Notes: generated by a model from the sequence alone, not told the origin. Shown: positions 48,690-62,149, counted from the stretch's first letter. The stretch is DNA of 64,000 nucleotides from Brachyhypopomus gauderio (GCF_052324685.1 NC_135212.1:19137548-19201547); one strand, 5' to 3'. A program made the numbers and translations.

Positions 48690-50620
48690 GCAGCATGGGG
48701 TGGAACGCAAATAAGGTGGGAGGGGCAAGGGGCGGGGTTTGTATGAGCTGTATATTGTAAAAGAAACTGTTCAAAGGCTATTTACTAAATACAAGACACG
48801 GATACTGTTATTTATAACTAATAATAAAATGTAAACAAAGCTTCAAGACTGAAATGGTTCTTGTGTTTTGTATGTTGTATTAATATAATGTATTTAATAA
48901 AATAAGATGATTGAATGGATGAAAATAAGATGAAGGTGCTTTAATATGAAGGACATGTTTATAAGTGGGTGTCAAATTCGCTTTTGTAAACTGCTGTGCA
49001 CAAAAATACAGCTAGTCTCTCATAGCCCCGAAGTTTAAAACATTGAGATTATTAATTAATTGAAGCTTTGGTGATGTCAAACTGGAAATAAGGACAACAA
49101 CTCAACACTTTGAAACTTTTTAAATATTTTATTAGGTTATAATTTGCAGAGCTTAAAATATTAAATCGCTTTTAACTTAAGTATTATTAAAATACATACA
49201 AATGAAAGCCAGGAACTGAGGAGCCCTGAAAAATGCCAAAACTAAACTGCATAAAAAACGATAAATAAATTAAAATGAAAAACATCCAACCCTCTAAGAA
49301 GAGAACCCTCTGCCTAAGAGAAGCCTCTGAACAGTGATGAAGGGAGGACATTATAATCTTTCTTTCTCTTTTGTATTTTCTTATACTTTTATTTTCTCTC
49401 TCTCACTCACTCTGGGTAATAGACTTAAACAGTTAAATACATAAAGACTAGATTTACATTCTTTTCCACTTTTCTGTTCAGAAAATGTACTTGCAAAGTG
49501 AGTCGCGCTGCATGTCCGTCTCGCCGTGGTCGCGTGTCTATGCCAACGGTGATCCCAACCCAAAATCGTTCCCTCGGCCTGGTTTTTTATTTTTATTTAT
49601 TTATTTATTTTTTGCTAAACCTGGAAGAGAACCTTTTGATGGACCATAATGGGACCAGCTAGTTATCGGGCCCTGTAAGAACCCGGGCTTTTATGGCCAC
49701 GAGCACGGCATTCAAATGTAGCAGACAAAAGCAATGTCTTTGTCACTGTGCTGAATGAGATGGGAGAGCACCATGAAGCGAGGCCTTTTCGGCCATTATG
49801 GCTCCCTGGATCGATCCAACATGGCCGCCTGCAGTAGGCTCCAGTGCAGGAGAAGGTCTTTGCTGACCACATGACCGCTGAGGGCGAATAAGGTTACCTG
49901 ATATGAAAAAGGGGGCGAAAAAAGGTGCAGTTGTTTTGTCAGATGAAGAGGTAATGGATAAAAGAGAAATGGGGGAGGAAAGTCTATCTGAGAGGATTCG
50001 GTTTGAAGGAGCAGCATGGACAGATACCTCAGGACCTGAGGAAAACCTGTAGGTCTGAACCACTCATGTTCACCCCACCCACCCAAAAAAATATATATTG
50101 AGACCCTATAGACAAAATGGGTCTACAATTCAGCCTTACTAAATCAATTAATCTGACAAACAGTGCTGCTGCCAGCTTCCTTAGGTTCAGTTACTCTAAC
50201 AGAATAAAATGCTGAGGGCGGATAATGTCACTCCACACCACCAGGACAAGGGGGGGGGGGGGGGGGGGGGGGGGGGGCGGCAAAATAAATGGATAAGTGT
50301 CCCATAACTAGAATCCAAACTCATTATTTCAAAGGAAAGGAAACCAACTGAAAGAAAAGGGAGGAAAGTATGAATTGTTCCCAATTAAAGGGCTAGCCCC
50401 ACAGACAGGCAGCCTCGGGGCAAATTCAGCATTGTGCTGCCCCCTGCAGGTCTGGCTGACCACTCCTGAATGGGTCCTAAAAGAGAACAATGTTCCGGGA
50501 GTGGGAAGGGCTGGGAGTCCCTGTACGGGCGCCACGGCCATAGTCCTTCTCTCCTCCCTGGGGCCGGGCTGCAGAGGGAAGACCCCCGGCTTGGTAGGGA
50601 CAGTGGGGGGGTTCTGGGCC
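48690..50620. other. Convergent 3' UTR region of abcc8 and mob2
   Basis: abcc8 poly(A) signal candidates AATAAA lie at 48823-48828 and 48896-48901 on the plus strand. For mob2 on the minus strand, reverse AATAAA candidates occur near 49388-49393 and in the T-rich run at 49580-49610. A G-homopolymer of about 37 lies near 50250-50286. I see no coding exon. The exact UTR limits are not determined. Confidence 0.55.
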
Positions 50621-53600
50621 TCATCTTTCAGTGACGTGGTTCTGTGGAGCAGGCGGCGGGGGAGCGCAGAGCACCTCAGTCAGGTCATCCATTATTGAAG
50701 TCTCCTTAGGGTCCATCAGGTTGAATTCCCTTATAAAAACAATGAAATGCGTGTAGAGCGTATTCAAGTGTCCATGCAGGTCCATGGCCACAGTCTCCTT
50801 GTAGTGTGACCAGTAGATGTGGGCCAGCACATGGAACAGGTATCTACAGATCTTCTTCACCAGCGAGTCGAAGGCAGCGGGGAACTCTTTCCCTGCAGAG
50901 AATAACGGGAGCATGCACCAAATGTGAGGGCCTGATTCAGTCCATCATTTTAACACCAAATAAACCAAATACAAACATATTTCTGAGCTATGTTTGTATT
51001 TTATGTCATTTATTTGAATAGAGATTTACAAAATGGATACTACTTTTCAGAGTAGTATGGAAAATATTCCCATAAACCTGGATGTGAGAATCTGTTTAGT
51101 CACTCCTAGGTATGTAATATATTGCAACACTAGAGGGCAGCAGAGATCCATACTCACCATACTTGGTGGGGAAGTTGTCTTCGTCAGTGACAAGTTTTTG
51201 TGCTGAACTCATGACAAAGTCCACATACTGTGGTGCTGTGCATTTAGTCTTCTTCCCCTTCTCATCATACCAGTAGTATGTTCTGAGAAACAGAAAAAAG
51301 AGAGGGCGCAAGTTTTACCTCAGTTCCAATATTTCCCGAAGCAAACAAACACTATTGTCACATCATCATCCACTGCTCATCACCTCATATAACTGGACGA
51401 CAGGATGAACCGATAACACAAGCCTTAAGCACCCTGAGCACTTGCTAGTGGATCATTAACTGAGTACGTAGATGTCCATCTGCTTACTAGGAGGAACAGG
51501 TTTATTGCGGAGCCATTTGATTTGCAGGCCGAGGCCCTGGTCGTGCCCTCAGCCCTGGTCCTCCGTCTGGCTACCTGCCCAGCAGGTGGGCTAAACGAGC
51601 TTGAGAGCACCGGTTACAGCTGGCACGGCTCAGGACGGAGACGCACCGCGACGTCACAAATGACGAACCACACACAGCAAGCCATGGACAGCCAGGTAGA
51701 CCCAGCAGGGACGGGTAGGCCCAGCAGGGACGGGTAGGCCCAGCAGGGAGCTTCTGCATATTTCTGCTCTTGATATTATCTTTTATTATCTTCAAGCTGG
51801 GTACCCAATATCCTTTTGTTTGTGCATTTTGTATTTTGTATTAGGATAAATCTAGGAATGTAACCTGTCTAGACTGAAAAACCTTTGACTACCATACACA
51901 CGCACACCTAGGGCTGAACGATTAATTGCATTTGCGATAATTTCGCGATTTTTAAAAACGCGATTGTCTAATCGCACAGGCTGCGATTTAAACTGGTCAC
52001 GTGACTTGGGAGCGAGCCGAGCCGAGGACGAACGGAGCAAACCCGAGCAGGAGGCAGGGAGTTGGAGAAGTGAAGTTAACACAGCGCACTTTAACTTGTT
52101 GCACAATGGCTTCAGGCTCGACAGAAGCTGACACAACTGAAAGTCTAATACCAAAGAGGGGCAGCACATAAGTTGTGTGAAATTACTTTGGCTTTTAAAA
52201 AGATGCTGCTCAACGTCAGGTACCCTGCAAAACATGCCTTGCTACTGATGCTACGACGCGAGGTAACACTACAAACCTTCAGCATTAAAAAAACACCACA
52301 AAGCCTCGTATGATATTTGTAAGGCTAAAATGCCAATGACCAGTGCTGCATCTTCAAATACGCCAAAGTGTTTCTCTGCGCTTATACAGCTTTTTAGTAT
52401 GCGGTGAGCAGCGAAATACCGTAAAATCACGCATATAAGCGCAATAAGATTTAAAGCACGGATGAATCGCGAAAGCGCGAATAGCTTGACCGCGGTCCAG
52501 CACCGAGGGTTCACTGACCGAACCGTTTGAAAGTGTAACTCCTTATGGATGTAATTCGAAGCGGCACGCTGAAATAACTCGGGCAGTAACGGAGTTCATA
52601 GTGAAAGACATGATGCCCGTTAATATAGTGAACAAGCCCGGCTTCATGGCTTTGTTAAACACACTGGATATGCGCTACCAAATGCCCTCACGCACATATT
52701 TTAGCCATGTTGCTATACCTGCAGGGCTGCCAACTCTCTAGTCTTAGACTAAAAAATTAGTAGTTCGCTCTGGCGCCAACCACATGGCGATCGATCGATC
52801 ACGATATAATAATAATATTTAAATTTAGTCCATTTTACACCCAGTGGCGGACTTAGCAATTTGGAGGCTCAAGGCGAATTTAGCTAGGGGGCCCATCAAC
52901 ATTAATATGCGAGAAATAAGTTCAGGTTCACACTACAAGATTTTAGGATGGTTTTTCAGTCGCCGACTGTTTTTGTAGATCGCCGACAGAAACTGTGGTC
53001 GGACGCAAATCGGGGATCATTCGGCGCTCGCTCAGTCGTGTAGTGTGAACTGCTGAAAGACGCTCGCCGAGTGACCGCCAACGACGATCGCAGACGACCG
53101 GCAGATATCTAGCATGTTTAATATCTAGCATGTTTCATATCTAGCCCAGTCGGCGACTGTGAGTCAACAGCAGCGTCTAGCTTCATACAACTTTACTACA
53201 AGACTGTGTTTAAGTTATTGTGACAGCACTGGAGAAATAGTGCGATTGACTATATCTATGTTCACTGCAACGGAGAGATGAAATAATTCTGGCAATTTGG
53301 GACTATGGGGTGGTTAAACGGTAAAAAAAAAATAATAATAATAACGAAAATGTGGAGTACATGTACGTTGTTTTTATTTTCTTCGTGGTGTTGCTGGTTC
53401 TCGCGAGTGTTTCATTTTCGTGTTCTCGTGTTTTTGGACGGCAGCCAGATGAGTCGGCGATTCCCCAGTCGTTTAATTCGTGAGCCCACGTCACCGATCA
53501 GTCATGTAGTGTGAAAGCCACAACAACTGAAAGACTTGCGATTACAGCACAACCAGTCGTGTAGTGCGAACGGCACAAAAACCTGATGACTGAAAAGTCG

Positions 53601-54391
53601 TGTAGTGTGAACCTGGCTTTAGCTAGACAAGGGGGCCCTACAGTGGGAGGGGCCCAAGGCAATTGCCTACCAACGCCTCTATGCAAAGACCGCCTCTGTT
53701 TACACCCCCCCTCCCGCAACCCTGTATCTGAGCTGTATAAAAAATGCCGTTTCCTGAAGTGGAACAATGGGAAAAAATCGCGATTTTAAATCGCAATCGC
53801 AATTTATAGATAAAAAATTGCAATTAGATTATTTTCCAAAATCGTTCAGCCCTACGCACACCTTCCATAGGGTGAAAAAACAAGGCTCCCCATGCAATCT
53901 CTTGGAGGCAGAGCATGCCAGTGGGGCTTGACCCGGGTCGTGACCCTGGGGGTCGTGACCCTGGAAGTGACCTGTTCCAGGTGTGTCCGGCTGCCTTTTG
54001 TGGCATCTCTGTATGCAGGTGCAGGACTAATGATGAACAGCGGACTGGGTAGAACTCACGTGTTGTAGGCGGCCATGACAGGACACGTGTCTCCCGTGCA
54101 GAACTCGGACACCGTGCTGTACTGGAGGTTGATGAGGTTGAAGAACGTTGTGGCTGCGGAGATGAAGAGGCATGGAAGAAAACAAGAAACACATCCAAAT
54201 CAAACTGGGTGTTTGTCAGCTCTTTGGAGCTTGGTGTACTTGTAGAGACCCAACCCTGCTCTGAGGCCAGCATGGCTGAACACGCAGCAGCCATACACCC
54301 AGCCTCCTCTCCACCCTGACCACCAACCACCCCCACCCCCACCACCCGCAAGCCCTGCTCACACTAGGAGTGTATAGCTTCAACCACTTTG

Positions 54392-54427
<36 letters not shown>

Positions 54428-55433
54428 AGTGAGAATTTAGCAGTGTACAATTATATATGGTTTGTAATTATAGTGGGAGTGGCCATCCGGTTAGATGTAC
54501 AGAATGGTTTGTTACAGAATGCAGCACAGTATAGTGTACAATGATGATAAACTGTTCTTAATAAATAGCCAGGTCTATACAGAAACGTTAAATTAAATGT
54601 TATTAGTATAAGGCTTTGGGCTGGTGCAACTGTGTGAAATCTTTAGTATCATATACTGATGCATTTATCCATAAAAACAAAGAGCTTGCAGTTTACCTAG
54701 TCAGATTAAATGTGCAAGTGGAGAAAAAAGGGTTATTAAAGTAATCACCAGTTTTTAAGCAAAAAGTGTTGTGAATCGAGTTACTTGGGGAGTGCAGTAA
54801 TGGCTCTTATTACCCATAATAGGGTCTGATATAGTGGCACGCTGAAGTGTGTTGGCATAGCTGCCGATTTCATCTTGCAAAAACACTCTGGTCCCGAAAA
54901 TAAAGCTGTTGTTGTTTTTTTTTGGTCTCTCTATGCCGTCTATTCAGAAAGCTGCAAGTGAAGATCAAAATCCAGGGAAATGCAGACAATGGCGTGTGAT
55001 CTGGGAGTTGAGGAATGTTAATTCAAGTTCAGCCTTTCGTACAGTTATGTAACCGTGAAATAACGTCCTGCCACTTTTGTCTAACAACAGAGGGATGTTT
55101 TACAAATATTTGTCAGTGCTAGGGATAGCAAGACTACGGACCTTTCCCGTGGCTTTGAACCTGAAAAGACGTTGTTTGACTGACCCCTTCAGGGACTGCG
55201 CAGAGTTTATTTTAGGTTCTAAAGTCTCTACTGAGCTGGGGAAGGTGAGCAAAGGCCTCTCGAGACACTCACTGTTGCTGGCGAGCCATTCGTTCAGGTC
55301 GATCTCTGGCGGTAGAACCACCAGCTCCTTGAGGTCAAAGTCGACGACCCTCACTTTGGTGTAGTCTGGCTCCAGGTACGGTTTCTTCTCCTCCGCTACC
55401 GGCTTCTTCCCGTTCGGCTTGGCCTTCGACTTC
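50621..55433 (-). CDS. mob2: MOB kinase activator 2 (last four coding exons; start exon not found)
   Basis: Minus-strand exons: 55433-55273, 54153-54060, 51282-51158, 50892-50621 (stop 50623-50621). Phases 2-1-2-1 join. The visible protein begins KSKAKPNGKKPVAEEKKPYL and continues VVLPPEIDLNEWLASN, the zinc-site pair FCTGDTCPVM, YYWYDEKGKKTKCTAPQYVD, and the second zinc pair in LAHIYWSHY. It ends DPKETSIMDDLTEVL and QNHVTER. This is the Mob1/phocein fold of MOB2, which binds NDR1/2 kinases and competes with MOB1. About 217 residues are visible; mammalian MOB2 is about 237. The missing start (a short exon ending in a Gly codon split after GG) is either in 55.4-64 kb unrecognised or beyond the window. 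Confidence 0.94.
51283..51908 (-). other. mob2 intron sequence before the hAT insertion
   Basis: Unique sequence apart from a 20-bp tandem repeat at about 51699-51750 (GACGGGTAGGCCCAGCAGG, nearly three copies). No exon is seen. Confidence 0.55.
52842..53698. mobile_element. hAT-type non-autonomous element nested in the previous one
   Basis: Imperfect inverted ends CAGTGGCGGACTTAGCA and TGCAAAGACCGCCTCTG match at about 14 of 17 positions and are flanked by an 8-bp duplication TTTACACC (52834-52841 and 53699-53706). It holds GGGGGCCC blocks and a third element (52923-53615), but no coding frame. Confidence 0.85.
52923..53615. mobile_element. Innermost MITE with CAGGTTCACACTAC inverted ends
   Basis: Perfect 14-bp inverted ends CAGGTTCACACTAC / GTAGTGTGAACCTG. 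The GTAGTGTGAA word recurs internally near 53040, 53510, 53560 and 53603, like subterminal transposase-binding repeats. I could not settle the target duplication, so the superfamily is open. Confidence 0.7.
54154..55272 (-). other. mob2 intron
   Basis: Holds a (GA)n tract at 54393-54425 and part of a dispersed repeat (54246-54365). No exon is seen. Confidence 0.6.
54246..54365. repeat. Dispersed repeat, short copy
   Basis: CCCAACCCTGCTCTGA, then GCAGCCATACACCCAGCCTC and CCGCAAGCCCTGCTCACAC, are shared in the same order with 56750-56990. The copy here lacks about 115 bp present in the other. The family is not identified. Confidence 0.75.
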
Positions 55434-56699
55434 CTGTGAAAGGGGGCGAGGGGAGGTCATAGGTCAGTACTGCCCTAGCTGCAAGCGCCGCTCACTTTCC
55501 CCCCCGGACCCTTCGTGATCGGGTAAGACTGATCTGGGAATCCACTTTGATCGGTTATATGACGACTGGGAATCCACGTTGCACGTAAAGCAAAACCACC
55601 CCCGTTCGGGACGCAAAGCGCGATTTCTCAAACCGGGGAGATCCAGGAAAGGCCAGACGATGGGCACCAGAGAAGACGACGGATACAGGTCTGGCTAACT
55701 GCCCCTCAGCCTTAAGAGGGGGGCCCCCGGCCCTAGCGCAGAGCCCCCAGCCCAGTTGGTCGAGCGAGTTCTGTGGCCCAAGCATGATGGGTGCTGCCAT
55801 TTCTCCTCTGCTCGCATGATCACTTAACCTTGGCCTGCAATTACACGACCAGGCCCCAGACACGCAGGCTTTTCCTGCCTGGGCTATTTTTAGCACGCGA
55901 GGATTATGTTACCAGTAGTCCCTGCTCCCCCTGCCCCACCCACACCCTCTCACTGCCACCACACCCAGCGTCAAACATCAAACGATCCACATGGGCCCCT
56001 GTGCGTCACAGTGCAATCGCCCATACCAGGTCTGAGTAGGTGGGGTGGGAGGGATTCACCATTTATCTCACCCTCTCATTTGATTTGACATTCACGTATG
56101 TGCTATTGGACTGAGCCCATTAAATACACGATTGTCGAGGTACAACAGAAGTACAAAGCCCCTTGTAGTTGTAGATGTAAGTGTAACTACAAGTGCTTGA
56201 CTAATTCAGTACATGTCTCAATACAGTACCGAGACTGGCTGGTACTGTTATACAAGCCCAAAATATTAAGAAAGTGAGCACTGACTTCACTTACATACAC
56301 ACAGTATACATGGATCATGAAATCGGACAAATACATCAATATTCACAGGCAATTCGATTCTTAATTGCTGTTTCCTTCGATTCTTCTCTGTATGCAGTTA
56401 CCTCGTCATCCTATTACTGCGGTTAACGAAGCAGGTGAGCACAACCATAAACGAACTGCTGGGGAGAGAAACCTCAGACGCATCTGCGCTCGACACACCA
56501 GGATTTCTGCATCTTTGCCCAAGTGCTTGTGGGCTCTTCTACTTCAGCTAATCCTCTGCACTAAAGAGTTCTTCTCAGAGTCAATGACTCTTTTCACCAA
56601 GAAGCGAAATCTTGTTTTGCCTTCAAGCTGTTGGCATCTTCCGCTTTTTTATTTTTTGCTATTGCCAAGGCTACCCATAACACAGTTTGACTAAATAAA

Positions 56700-56702
<3 letters not shown>

Positions 56703-56746
<44 letters not shown>
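56703..56746. repeat. (TG)n microsatellite
   Basis: About 22 TG units, immediately before the long copy of the dispersed repeat. Confidence 0.97.
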
Positions 56747-56747
<1 letters not shown>

Positions 56748-56749
56748 CA

Positions 56750-56990
56750 ACCCAACCCTGCTCTGAAGGTAGCTGTTGCCATGTTGTTTCTGTGTAGAGA
56801 GGCCCAGGGCGGCCCATGGCCAGCGCACACAGCCTGGCCTTGTTGTGCGGAGGCCGGGGCGTCTGCCTACGTGCCCTCTGCCAGAGGCCAGTAGTGCTGA
56901 ACACACTGCAGCCATACACCCAGCCTCCTCTCCACCCTGACCCCCACCCGCCCCCAACACCACCACTATCCGCAAGCCCTGCTCACACAA
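56750..56990. repeat. Dispersed repeat, long copy
   Basis: Same ends as 54246-54365, with an extra internal block (about 56770-56885) that includes GGCGGCCCATGGCCAGCGC. The paired copies 2.5 kb apart could be two insertions or a local duplication. Confidence 0.75.
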
Positions 56991-57904
56991 GCAGCTTCCA
57001 CTTTCTGCCTAGCAGAGTCCAGTTTTGGTTGTCTTGTATTGCCAGTCCTGGTTCTCTTAACTGATTGCATGATTTTTTTTTTATTAATTTATTTGGGGAG
57101 GGAGGAGCAAAATTTGGCTTAGAACTCAGTCATCTCATCCTTGTTTATCTCTGGCTTAGGGAATGGGGCTGTATGAGGACAACAGTGAAGGAGCTGGCAT
57201 TCATCTCCAGTACTGGACGTGTGTTCACAAGCCTGCTCCTGGGCCTCCACCAACACTCTGTGTTCCAGCCCAAAGCTCCGCCCCCAAAGCTCCGCCCCCA
57301 GCGGTGGTTTCTGGCTGCTTCCTCTCCCTCGTCTGCCCATTCAGACTCTCCCGATTCCTGGAAAGCCATTGCGCTCCGGCCAAGAGAGGCTCCTGCTCGC
57401 TGCCTTAAAGAGGCAGTGCCTGGCCTGGAGGTGCAGATCCACAGGTTCACCACGGTCTCAATGCAAAGTGCCACAACGTAGAATAAGAAGAAGTAGTTCA
57501 CAGGACTGAAGAATCGTGGGGTTTTAAAACCGATCCAAACGCAGAATAAAAGGAAAAGCTGAACACAGTCCAGACTGCATCTGTAAGATGGTGTTCACTA
57601 AAGAAAACCAGCTGCACTCAGAATTCTGCCACCATTATGCTGGGGCAGGTGACAGCTGTGTGTGTGGGGGGGGGTTGGGGGCATGAGGGGCAGCTGGTAG
57701 AACAGCAACAGGAAGAATGCCACCCAGTGCCAAGCACAAGACAAAAGACGTATATTATAAAGAACAGAATGTCCTCAAGTTGGAGACAAACAAAACCTGA
57801 TCCAAAAAGTTTGGACAACTGGAAGCCTGTTGCTCAAACCGAAAAATTACAGATGTTGAGGATTCCTGCCTCCTTCTGTTTAGCTCTACAATACTGTAAC
57901 ATCC

Positions 57905-58310
57905 CTATTACCAACATGCATCATTATTACCATTAGTATTATTGCACCCCATCCCTATTACTATTATTAAAATGCACCATTATTACTATTATTGCACCCA
58001 ATCGCTATTATTATTACAAAACCCATTATTACTATTATTGCACCCCATCTCTACTACGATTATTACTAAACCCATTATTACTATTATTGCACCCTATCCC
58101 GATCCTATTAGTATTATCACTAAAACCCATAACTATTACTATTAAATCCTATTACTACTACTATTATTAGTACTATCATTACTTTTAGACCTTATTACTA
58201 TAATTAGAAGGACACCATACTACCATTATTATTACTACAACCTAATACAATTACTATTATTACAATACTCCATTACGATTACTGTTAGTACGCCCTATTA
58301 CTATTAATGT
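57905..58310. repeat. Degenerate (ATT)n-rich block
   Basis: About 400 bp of TATTACTATTATTGCACCC-like units with many variants; it looks like an old, decaying microsatellite or minisatellite. Confidence 0.8.
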
Positions 58311-60729
58311 ATTAAAGGTTTTAATTATGGTTACCTCCTTCCCCCAGTTCCAAAAACAACACAGCTATTAGTTCACTGCCTATAACATCCACGATTAAGA
58401 AAACTACTCATGAGTTTATTACAGTAAACTAAAGCGTGCAGGCCATGGGCTGAGCGGTAACGAGGAAGACTCCATGTAACGAGGAAGACTCTATGTACAT
58501 GGTACGATAGGCTACACATCTACAGTAGTGCGAGTAAAGGACACCTAAATTGGGAGGAATCGCCAGGCCAAAGTCCTGGCATACCTAAACTCATAACAGA
58601 TATCTCTGTAGTTGGGGCATTGCTAAATTTCCTTCGGGATCAATAAAGTATCTACCTACCTACCATTTCCGTGCATTTGCAAACACTTCTGAGCAGACGC
58701 TGCTCACATTCTTGTGAGGTGAAGCAGGGCTTTCACAGGCACGCTCGGTCCTGCGCACTTCCTCTCCGTGCAGACTCTCCGATGTGCCCTGCTATTTCCT
58801 AGTCTTAACAGGGGAAACTAAAGCCCAACAAAAAGGGCAAACTGAGAACCAGTCAAAGATGAGGTCGTGTTGAGTGACCTGCCTGGTATCTGGAACCTTC
58901 AAAAGGTCTGACTTTGGGATCCTGCTGACACCGGGGGGCCTCCGAAGAACCACACTGATGTTGACAGTGGAACATTCTCAAGGTCTCCATCAAAAGGAAG
59001 ACTTAACGTAACGTGGTGTGACTCAAGCAGGTGTGACGCATGCTTTTCCAATCCCAGGAAGCCACCGGCGCTGAACCACAAGGACGCTTGAAGCCAGAAC
59101 GGATACGTTCTCCAAGTAGATTACGTCACAGCCGGAGATGAGGAGCTCTAAATCTCTTCCCGTTCAGACGTGGTCGGTGTGCCTAGCTGAGCAGCCCACA
59201 AGCCCATCTAACCACATCTGCAGATGCCGGAGGCCTGAGGCAAATGGAGGTGGAGGTGTCTGAACCAGCTTCATGGACCACCATGTATGGCTCATCATTC
59301 AGTGATCGGGAGGAAGACCAGCTGTTAGGTTTAGTCTCAGAACTGGGAGATGAGTTCTCGCTTCATCAAAATAAACTCCAAGTCAAGGTTGGAACTGGAC
59401 AGTAAAACATGGCGGCAAGAGTGCAACATAAACCGCTGCTTCTTTGTCTTGGATGTCCAACCCAATGTCCAACATCACACGCAGGGTACGCCAGCAGCCT
59501 CCGTGTGTCTAGACGTCTGCCACGGGGCTTGCCGAAGCTCCCTTCCGCCGTAGGCCTCCGAGAGAAGCAGACAGCCAGAGGGCAAACGAATGAAAAAAGA
59601 TGGTGGGAATGCATGAGTTATTCTGGTCTCCATGCAGGTGCATCGAGTGCAGTTGAGATCAGCAAGCGGATCATAAAGATCATTTTTCCACCTCGGACTG
59701 TGAGCAGCTGCTTAAAATGAAGGAAGACGTCACATGCGTAAATTAGTCAAAGACTCATTCATTTACTTGTTCGTTCTGTCATATTGATATGGCGGCATAT
59801 TTCAACGTCACCTGCAGTGTAAGGCTAGACAGATCTTTTAATACTCCACTCATTCCTACTGAATAACAACCATTCGTTACTCTTAGACATTTATGAATGC
59901 TTATGTCAACATCCACATATGAACAATGCATGTGTAATAATAATAATAACAATAATAATAATCACACCTAGTGTACCTGTGAACTTGCAGATCTAACTTT
60001 TTGGCAAATAAGATACCAAGAGTATTATGAAGCAGACATGATCAGAAACATTCCACTGGCTTTGCTGACGCACTTTCTTACTTAAGACGTCAAGAGCGAT
60101 GATAAAAATGCATTCTTCACTTTATTAACGCATTGTGGAACCCCTCAAAAAACTACAAATTAACCACAAATTCACTGTACACATAGAAATGGACAACACA
60201 TTAGACAAGCCAATACAAACAATTATGATGCGTCTCAGGAAGGTAGCAACAATCTTGGTTATGACTTAAAAAACAACACATAGTTTAGTAGTGTCAGATT
60301 TCACTGAATGCTAACTATTTCAACAATCCTGAAAAACACGCATTCTACACACTGACCTTCATGTTTTTAAACAGCAACAAGGACGAAAATGTGAAATATG
60401 AGTGAACATGCCATCAGAGAAGAGAGAAGAAAAGCAAGAGGTCATATTCAACCAGACTCCAACCAGCAGCGCTGCCTGAGGTGTGCACTAAGGACTTGAT
60501 CCCCCCTCAAACCACAAAGAAAGGAGCAGAAGATTGAAAAGAGAGATAGCTAGGTAGAGATGCCATCCAAAAAAAGAAAAAAAACTTTTTTTATATAAAA
60601 TAAAATGTTGAATAGCTTTAAAGAAAAAGTTTAGCAGACAAAGTAGTAGCAGAGTGTGATTTTTGTTTGCCTGGATTTTTCTCTGGAAACCATGTGTACT
60701 TCACTGCAATTCTGACTGACTAGCTTGCG

Positions 60730-60737
<8 letters not shown>

Positions 60738-60799
<62 letters not shown>

Positions 60800-60800
60800 A
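60738..60800. repeat. (CA)n(TA)n microsatellite
   Basis: About 24 CA units followed by a short TA run. Confidence 0.97.
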
Positions 60801-62144
60801 AGTCCCAATCAGATCCGTTTCAGCTGTAGTCCTAGCACTGAGCTTCATTTAGTCGAGCAGACTCCAGTCTGGCTGCACTAAGTCTGGCCTCTAGCACTCT
60901 GGGGCCTTGAAACCACCATTTAAATTCCCATTATAGACACACCAAATCAGGCCTTTCTCTGAAAAGCCACAGAGTGTGGGAAAACTGGCCCTACAGGAAA
61001 GCCAATACTATTATTGTAGATGGCAAAAATGAGATGCATGACCAAAAGTCTGAATACTTTTAAGAAAACGTGTAGGGCGTGGCTATATCGTGACTAGTTA
61101 TAAAATCTTCCCCTCATAATTTGGTGTGCCGCTGTGTACATTGCTATTTAGAGTTTGAACTAAATGCTGAGAGTAGGGTTGTTTACTGTAAGCGGCCCGT
61201 TAGGTTGACTGACCTTACAAACCGTTTGCTGGTTATCGCGTCATAGCTCAAAAAACATGAGCATGAGGTACGCAAATTAATGGAATTATTGACTGGCAAA
61301 CTAATTACATAAACAAAGGGGGACCAAAGTTACGGTTACGTGATGATGTGTCTGACATTCCAGCATACAGCATCATAGTGCTTTTACTCCTGAAGTGTCA
61401 TGTGCTGCTGATGTTCTGAACGTGTGCTCACATATGATTGGTGAAAGTTTCTTGCTCAAGGAGAGATTCTGCTCTGGTCCATTTGGTTCTGAAACCTGAA
61501 TGGCATACAGCCATCGGTGGTGGGGAGGAAGTGGAGAACTTTCAGCCTTTTACATCTCCACTGCCCACCCACAGCGCCTGACTCAAAGTGAGGTGCCTCT
61601 TCTACAACCGTGGTCACCGTGCTCCCATTTCCCTAGAGGTGGTTTGCGTCTCGTTGTTTAAGTCTGCTGTACGCTTACTCATGCAGAACACCCTGAAGAA
61701 CATTCTTCAACCGAAAGAAAATGTGCACCGACCCTGGGCTTATCCTGGACTGATCTATGGCTTATTCTGGGCTGATCCTAACAGGCAATGCCCACATCAA
61801 TGTCATAGCCTAAACAATATAGTGAAAATCCCATCTATATGTGTATGGGCCTGATACCTGATAGCACACATTGTTATACTTTTTTAAATTTCTTATTTTC
61901 AGATTTAAGCTTTCATGAGATTTGGCATTCTTTCAGCTTAAGGGAAAGGCTTATTTTCCTTTATCTATTTATCAACAGTTATAAATGGAAACTTGTAACT
62001 TGGGAAAAATAAATACATTGTAAGTAAAAATTATTGTTCTGTATTTTTTAAATAAATAGAGAGTTCTGCAGTTAGAGTACACACTTTCCCCTTACATTTT
62101 AAATATTTTATAATGGACTAAATTTTATTCCAAAACTGAGATTG

Positions 62145-62149
<5 letters not shown>

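Larger units (their letters stand above)
51909..53854 (+). mobile_element. Decayed autonomous-type hAT element with BED zinc finger remnant
   Basis: Inverted ends TAGGGCTGAACGAT / ATCGTTCAGCCCTA are flanked by an 8-bp duplication CGCACACC (51901-51908 and 53855-53862). From about 52105 the plus strand reads a BED-type zinc finger (NYFGFKKDAAQRQVPCKTC, then RGNTTNL) with stops, followed by transposase fragments near 52600-52700 (VNIVNKPGFMALLNTLDMRY). The remainder of the transposase is lost, and a second element occupies 52842-53698. Confidence 0.88.

Noticed and set aside
59620..59720. Exon-like stretch after CTCCATGCAG near 59639 (ISKRIIKIIFPPRT)
   Set aside because: A single acceptor-like site and a short frame with no partner exon and no family I recognise.
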